Shown one piece after another: positions 61,453-64,000 of a stretch of 64,000 nucleotides of DNA; position 1 is the first letter of the stretch; each line of letters starts with the position of its first letter. This DNA comes from Bacillus thuringiensis. Lineage in GTDB: Bacteria; Bacillota; Bacilli; Bacillales; Bacillaceae_G. A program made the translations under genes and the position numbers. The stretch is taken from positions 3,717,501 to 3,781,500 of the forward strand of contig NZ_CP155559.1 of the NCBI RefSeq assembly GCF_022095615.2, given 5' to 3'. Below the pieces are notes generated by a model. That model was not told the origin of the DNA and made no database searches. It worked only from the letters and a program-made list of their open reading frames with translations.

Positions 61453-61689
61453 TCAAGAAATGATATCGTAAATCTCAATTGCAACCATGTCGATATTATC
61501 GAATTGATACACTTGAGGTTTTTCACCTTGTTGATACACTTCTAACTCATACATTTCACTTTTATCGAAAAATTTCACGCTACATTTGCGCTCACCGTTC
61601 ACTTCAAAATAGCGTTGTGCTACTTCACCGCTTTCAGCTTGTTCTTGTAGACTAACAAGTCGAGTTAAAATTCCTTGGAGTAGAGACAT
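61453..61689 (-). CDS. ykuJ: YkuJ-family protein (DUF1797)
   Basis: 78 residues starting MSLLQGILTRLVSLQEQAES; conserved RYFEVNGERKCSVKFFD. Function unknown. AAAGGAGAG before this ATG; the long upstream open frame is not translated. Divergent from the glutaredoxin-like gene. Confidence 0.92.
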   Translation of the reverse strand: MSLLQGILTRLVSLQEQAESGEVAQRYFEVNGERKCSVKFFDKSEMYELEVYQQGEKPQVYQFDNIDMVAIEIYDIIS

Positions 61690-61923
61690 GAAATCTCTCC
61701 TTTCTCTGATCTTCCTACCAATAGGTTTTACAGCTATACTCATTCTATCCGTCATAACAGAAAAAATGTTCCACAGTCTAGGATAAAGGTTATTGGCCAG
61801 AAACTCAACTAAAAATTTGTCGAAATGCGAAGGAAAAAAACAGAAAGAACATCTTTTCCCTTCTTTATTGCGATTTTTATACTGGAAGAATATAATAAAA
61901 AACAGAAAAAAGGAGGAATTACA

Positions 61924-62160
61924 ATGAAAAAAATTGAGGTTTACACACAACCTGATTGTCCGCCATGTGTCATTGTGAAAAATTTTTTAAAGCATAATAA
62001 CATTGTATATGAAGAATTTGACGTAAAAAAAGACGCTGCTGCACGCAATCGTCTTTTATATGACTATGATTCGTATTCAACTCCAACAGTTGTAATTGAT
62101 GGAGAAGTTGTTGCTGGTTTTCAAATTGAAAAATTACAACAGCTACTCAATATTGAATAA
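61924..62160 (+). CDS. Glutaredoxin/thioredoxin-like small redox protein
   Basis: 78 residues with the active site CPPC in YTQPDCPPCVIVKNFLKHN, the cis-proline in STPTVVIDG and a final helix. AAAAAGGAGGAATTAC gives a strong start. In a bacillithiol-producing organism the physiological reductant is uncertain. Confidence 0.88.
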   Translation: MKKIEVYTQPDCPPCVIVKNFLKHNNIVYEEFDVKKDAAARNRLLYDYDSYSTPTVVIDGEVVAGFQIEKLQQLLNIE

Positions 62161-62190
62161 GAATAGGTAGAGACCTATTCTTATTTTTAT
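62159..62190 (+). terminator. Terminator of the glutaredoxin-like gene
   Basis: Stem AAGAATAGGT / ACCTATTCTT with AGAG loop; its T-rich tail is the start of repeat copy C. Confidence 0.85.
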
Positions 62191-62258
62191 CCCGCTATTT
62201 GTGGGCTATTACTCAGTGGGAGATGAACACCCCTCACCGAGTAAAGTGTCACTTTATA
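62184..62258. repeat. Dispersed intergenic repeat, copy C (bcr-like)
   Basis: TTTTTATCCCGCTATTTGTG start and GTGTCACTTTATAA end. Inside, ACTCAGTGGG and CCTCACCGAGT can pair, and CCCGC can pair with GTGGG, suggesting a folded RNA or DNA element. Right end overlaps the stop of the next gene. Confidence 0.6.
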
Positions 62259-62742
62259 ATTGTTGTAATCTTTTTATTTCAGTTAAAAGTTCTTGACTTT
62301 CATGATATCCGGCCAATTTCCATTTCCCTTGATCTCTTTGCAATGTTACAATTTGATATTGTCCACTTTTTGCCCGCTCATATACATATAAAATTTTATG
62401 CTCTTCATCATATGACATTTTCGTTTCTGAATGAAAAGAAAACGGCGCTTCTTTTGCTGGAAGTAAATATTCACCACTTTGTTTATCACTTCTACTATTT
62501 TCATCTGTAAATACTTGAAGGAAATTCTCTGTAAAATATGGTGATAACGTTTCTATCATCTTATTCATCGGCAAATGCTTCCCACGAATTGAAAATTGGG
62601 TTTCATAGCCCTTTTGTATCGTTGTAAACACTTCTTTCCGATCGACTTTCACTTCCTCTTTTCCTAAAACAGTTGTGACACTATAACCAACTAGAAAGGC
62701 AACGCATACAAATAGAACTAACCATATTCCATATTTCCTCAT
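62254..62742 (-). CDS. Exported/anchored DUF3993-like protein
   Basis: 162 residues: N-terminal hydrophobic helix (about 5-25) as a signal anchor and an extracytoplasmic domain with MSYDEEHKILYVYERAKSGQ. Family name from recall; function unknown. GGAAGGTG before the ATG. Upstream of ykuI in transcription direction by chromosome order only; about 180 bases between them. Confidence 0.75.
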   Translation of the reverse strand: MRKYGIWLVLFVCVAFLVGYSVTTVLGKEEVKVDRKEVFTTIQKGYETQFSIRGKHLPMNKMIETLSPYFTENFLQVFTDENSRSDKQSGEYLLPAKEAPFSFHSETKMSYDEEHKILYVYERAKSGQYQIVTLQRDQGKWKLAGYHESQELLTEIKRLQQL

Positions 62743-62902
62743 TTTTTCACCTTCCTTTTAAGAGAACTTGTCTTTGTAGTATTCATTGTAACAATGATTA
62801 TGCAAAGAAAGGGCTGGTTTCGTTCGTAAAATCTTTACAACGATAGACAGCATTTTCATCACCATTTTCACTATTACCAATTTATGATAAAAACAAACAA
62901 AA

Positions 62903-62926
62903 AATGCACGAATCTCTTCGTGCATT
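62903..62926 (-). terminator. Terminator of ykuI
   Basis: Ten-base-pair stem AATGCACGAA / TTCGTGCATT, TCTC loop; on the minus strand followed by TTTTTGTTTG. Overlaps the stop codon. Confidence 0.88.
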
Positions 62927-64000
62927 AAAATAAAACATCTTCTTCATATAAATATTCATACGATAAATCTATAAATAAAAAGTTTTCATCATCAATTGGG
63001 AAAGAAAATGTTCGTACCATCTCACCGGTTTCAATATCAGCATATAAATCTGAAAGTCTTGCCTTATTCTCAAAACGCATTTTCATAATATTTTCTAGAA
63101 AATACGGACGCCAACTCCAGTTCTTCATATAATACTCAGGCATCACAATCCATTCCCCATCTTTTTTCATAACGTTTCCTGATTGCTGGAAACCATCTTC
63201 GTTACAAATAAATATGCGGAAACTATACTGTGATACACTTTGGCTAAATTGTAATAACCAATCATTTATATCTTCATTCTTCTTCTGTTTGGCTAGAACA
63301 TCACCAATTCGATCACGTAACATTTCGGTTAAATTATAAATTTTTTGTAATTTCTTCTTTTCATGTTGAATAAATTGATGACACTCATTACCAAGTCGTT
63401 CTTTCAAAACGTTCGTTTCAATAAAATCAGGTAAGCACTCTTTCAAATAATTCCCTTGATAATATCTACCACCGTTTTTCCAAGCATATTGTAGTTGATA
63501 AAAAGCATCTATTTCTTCATATAACAATGTCGCACCAATTCTTCTAGCAAGTAATGATAAAGAATATAAAATATCTTGATAAGATTGTAAAAGTGCAGTT
63601 TGTCTTAAGTTTGTTAAATCTACTTTTAAAATATCTGGTGCTAACACGCTAATACGTTCTAAATTACTTGTACCCGTTCCGACTTTATTAATCGAAATTT
63701 GAATACCATATGTACGATAATACATAAGCAAATGATTAAATTGCTCTATATCTTCTTTACACTCATGCTCTGTAATTTCTAAAACAATGTGTTTCAAATT
63801 TAAACCTTGCTCTTCATACATCAATAAAAGTTGAAGTAAACTTTCATCATCATCGTTCATTAATACGTTAGCATTCCGATGGATAAATAATAATAGTTTT
63901 TGATCACTTTCTAAATAACGATTTAAAGCTTTTTCTACTATAATGTTATCCGCTTCCAGTTGAAACTCACTTGGAATAGAATCATCATGAAAGAAAGAAG
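62925..64000 (-). CDS. ykuI: EAL-domain c-di-GMP-binding protein YkuI, N-terminus cut by window edge
   Basis: About 357 C-terminal residues are visible; the frame stays open to the right edge. EAL domain with EITEHE, KVDL and LLYEEID, followed by the YkuI-type PAS-like C-terminal domain (GEWIVMPEYYMKNWSWRPYF, then TGEMVRTFSFPIDDENFLFI). The metal-binding DDFG-type motif reads NKVG here, so phosphodiesterase activity is doubtful. B. subtilis YkuI binds c-di-GMP with no shown activity. An internal ATG (63860) is not the start, since the EAL domain continues upstream. Confidence 0.93.
   Translation of the reverse strand, partial: SFFHDDSIPSEFQLEADNIIVEKALNRYLESDQKLLLFIHRNANVLMNDDDESLLQLLLMYEEQGLNLKHIVLEITEHECKEDIEQFNHLLMYYRTYGIQISINKVGTGTSNLERISVLAPDILKVDLTNLRQTALLQSYQDILYSLSLLARRIGATLLYEEIDAFYQLQYAWKNGGRYYQGNYLKECLPDFIETNVLKERLGNECHQFIQHEKKKLQKIYNLTEMLRDRIGDVLAKQKKNEDINDWLLQFSQSVSQYSFRIFICNEDGFQQSGNVMKKDGEWIVMPEYYMKNWSWRPYFLENIMKMRFENKARLSDLYADIETGEMVRTFSFPIDDENFLFIDLSYEYLYEEDVLF

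Overview
The window looks like a low-GC Firmicute chromosome of the Bacillus cereus group. Signs are AT-rich intergenic DNA, strong AAGGAGGTG-type ribosome binding sites, many TTG/GTG starts, many U-tailed hairpin terminators, spore-specific genes and bacillithiol synthesis. No rRNA, tRNA, insertion sequence, phage gene, plasmid gene or CRISPR array was seen. The gene order is largely collinear with the B. subtilis ykuI-ykuR / ktrC-rnjA / pdh / speA-ykt / yla / cta / ylb / mra region, read in reverse, so this is core chromosome rather than a genomic island. Species within the group cannot be fixed from the sequence alone.

Layout. 1-11400: rsmH (cut by the window edge), bshC, panE, ylbP, gerR, rpmF-ylbN, tmcAL, ylbLK, ylbJ, coaD and rsmD (wall/division, bacillithiol, pantothenate-CoA, tRNA and rRNA modification, sporulation). 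11680-16480: a strongly structured small RNA that I read as CsfG, followed by ylbG, ylbF, ylbE, ylbD, ylbC and ylbA-type genes. 16500-23900: the caa3 oxidase operon ctaBCDEFG with divergent ctaA. 23950-35350: pycA, ftsW, ylaN, ylaL, phoH-type, ylaI, ylaH, typA and ylaF. 35390-41000: suhB, yktB, yktA, speA, spore transglutaminase tgl and a tandem array of three SR1P-type peptide genes. 41100-45070: small conserved genes and an MBOAT/DHHW acetyltransferase pair of the PatA/PatB kind. 45130-50040: pdhABCD. 50500-56340: a YjcZ-type peptide, def, ykrA, an unannotated 23-residue cationic peptide, rpoY-rnjA, ktrC and a membrane protein. 56580-64000: dapH-dapL, ccpC, darB, abbA, ykuK, ykuJ, a glutaredoxin-like protein and the EAL protein ykuI (cut by the window edge).

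The genes meet on central carbon flux and its control: pyruvate dehydrogenase, pyruvate carboxylase, heme A/caa3 oxidase, CcpC, the c-di-AMP receptors DarB and KtrC, and SR1P peptides whose known B. subtilis partners are GapA and RNase J1 (rnjA lies in this window). Sporulation and stationary-phase genes (gerR, ylbJ, csfG, tgl, yjcZ-type, abbA) are interspersed.

The items most worth a second look are the triple SR1P operon with its own promoter and a CcpA-like site, the probable ATA start of tmcAL (its HNGH catalytic motif lies upstream of any conventional start), the csfG RNA with a forespore-type promoter, the 23-aa basic peptide gene upstream of rpoY, a terminator-like hairpin inside dapH-dapL, the apparent absence of mraZ upstream of rsmH, and a dispersed intergenic repeat family.
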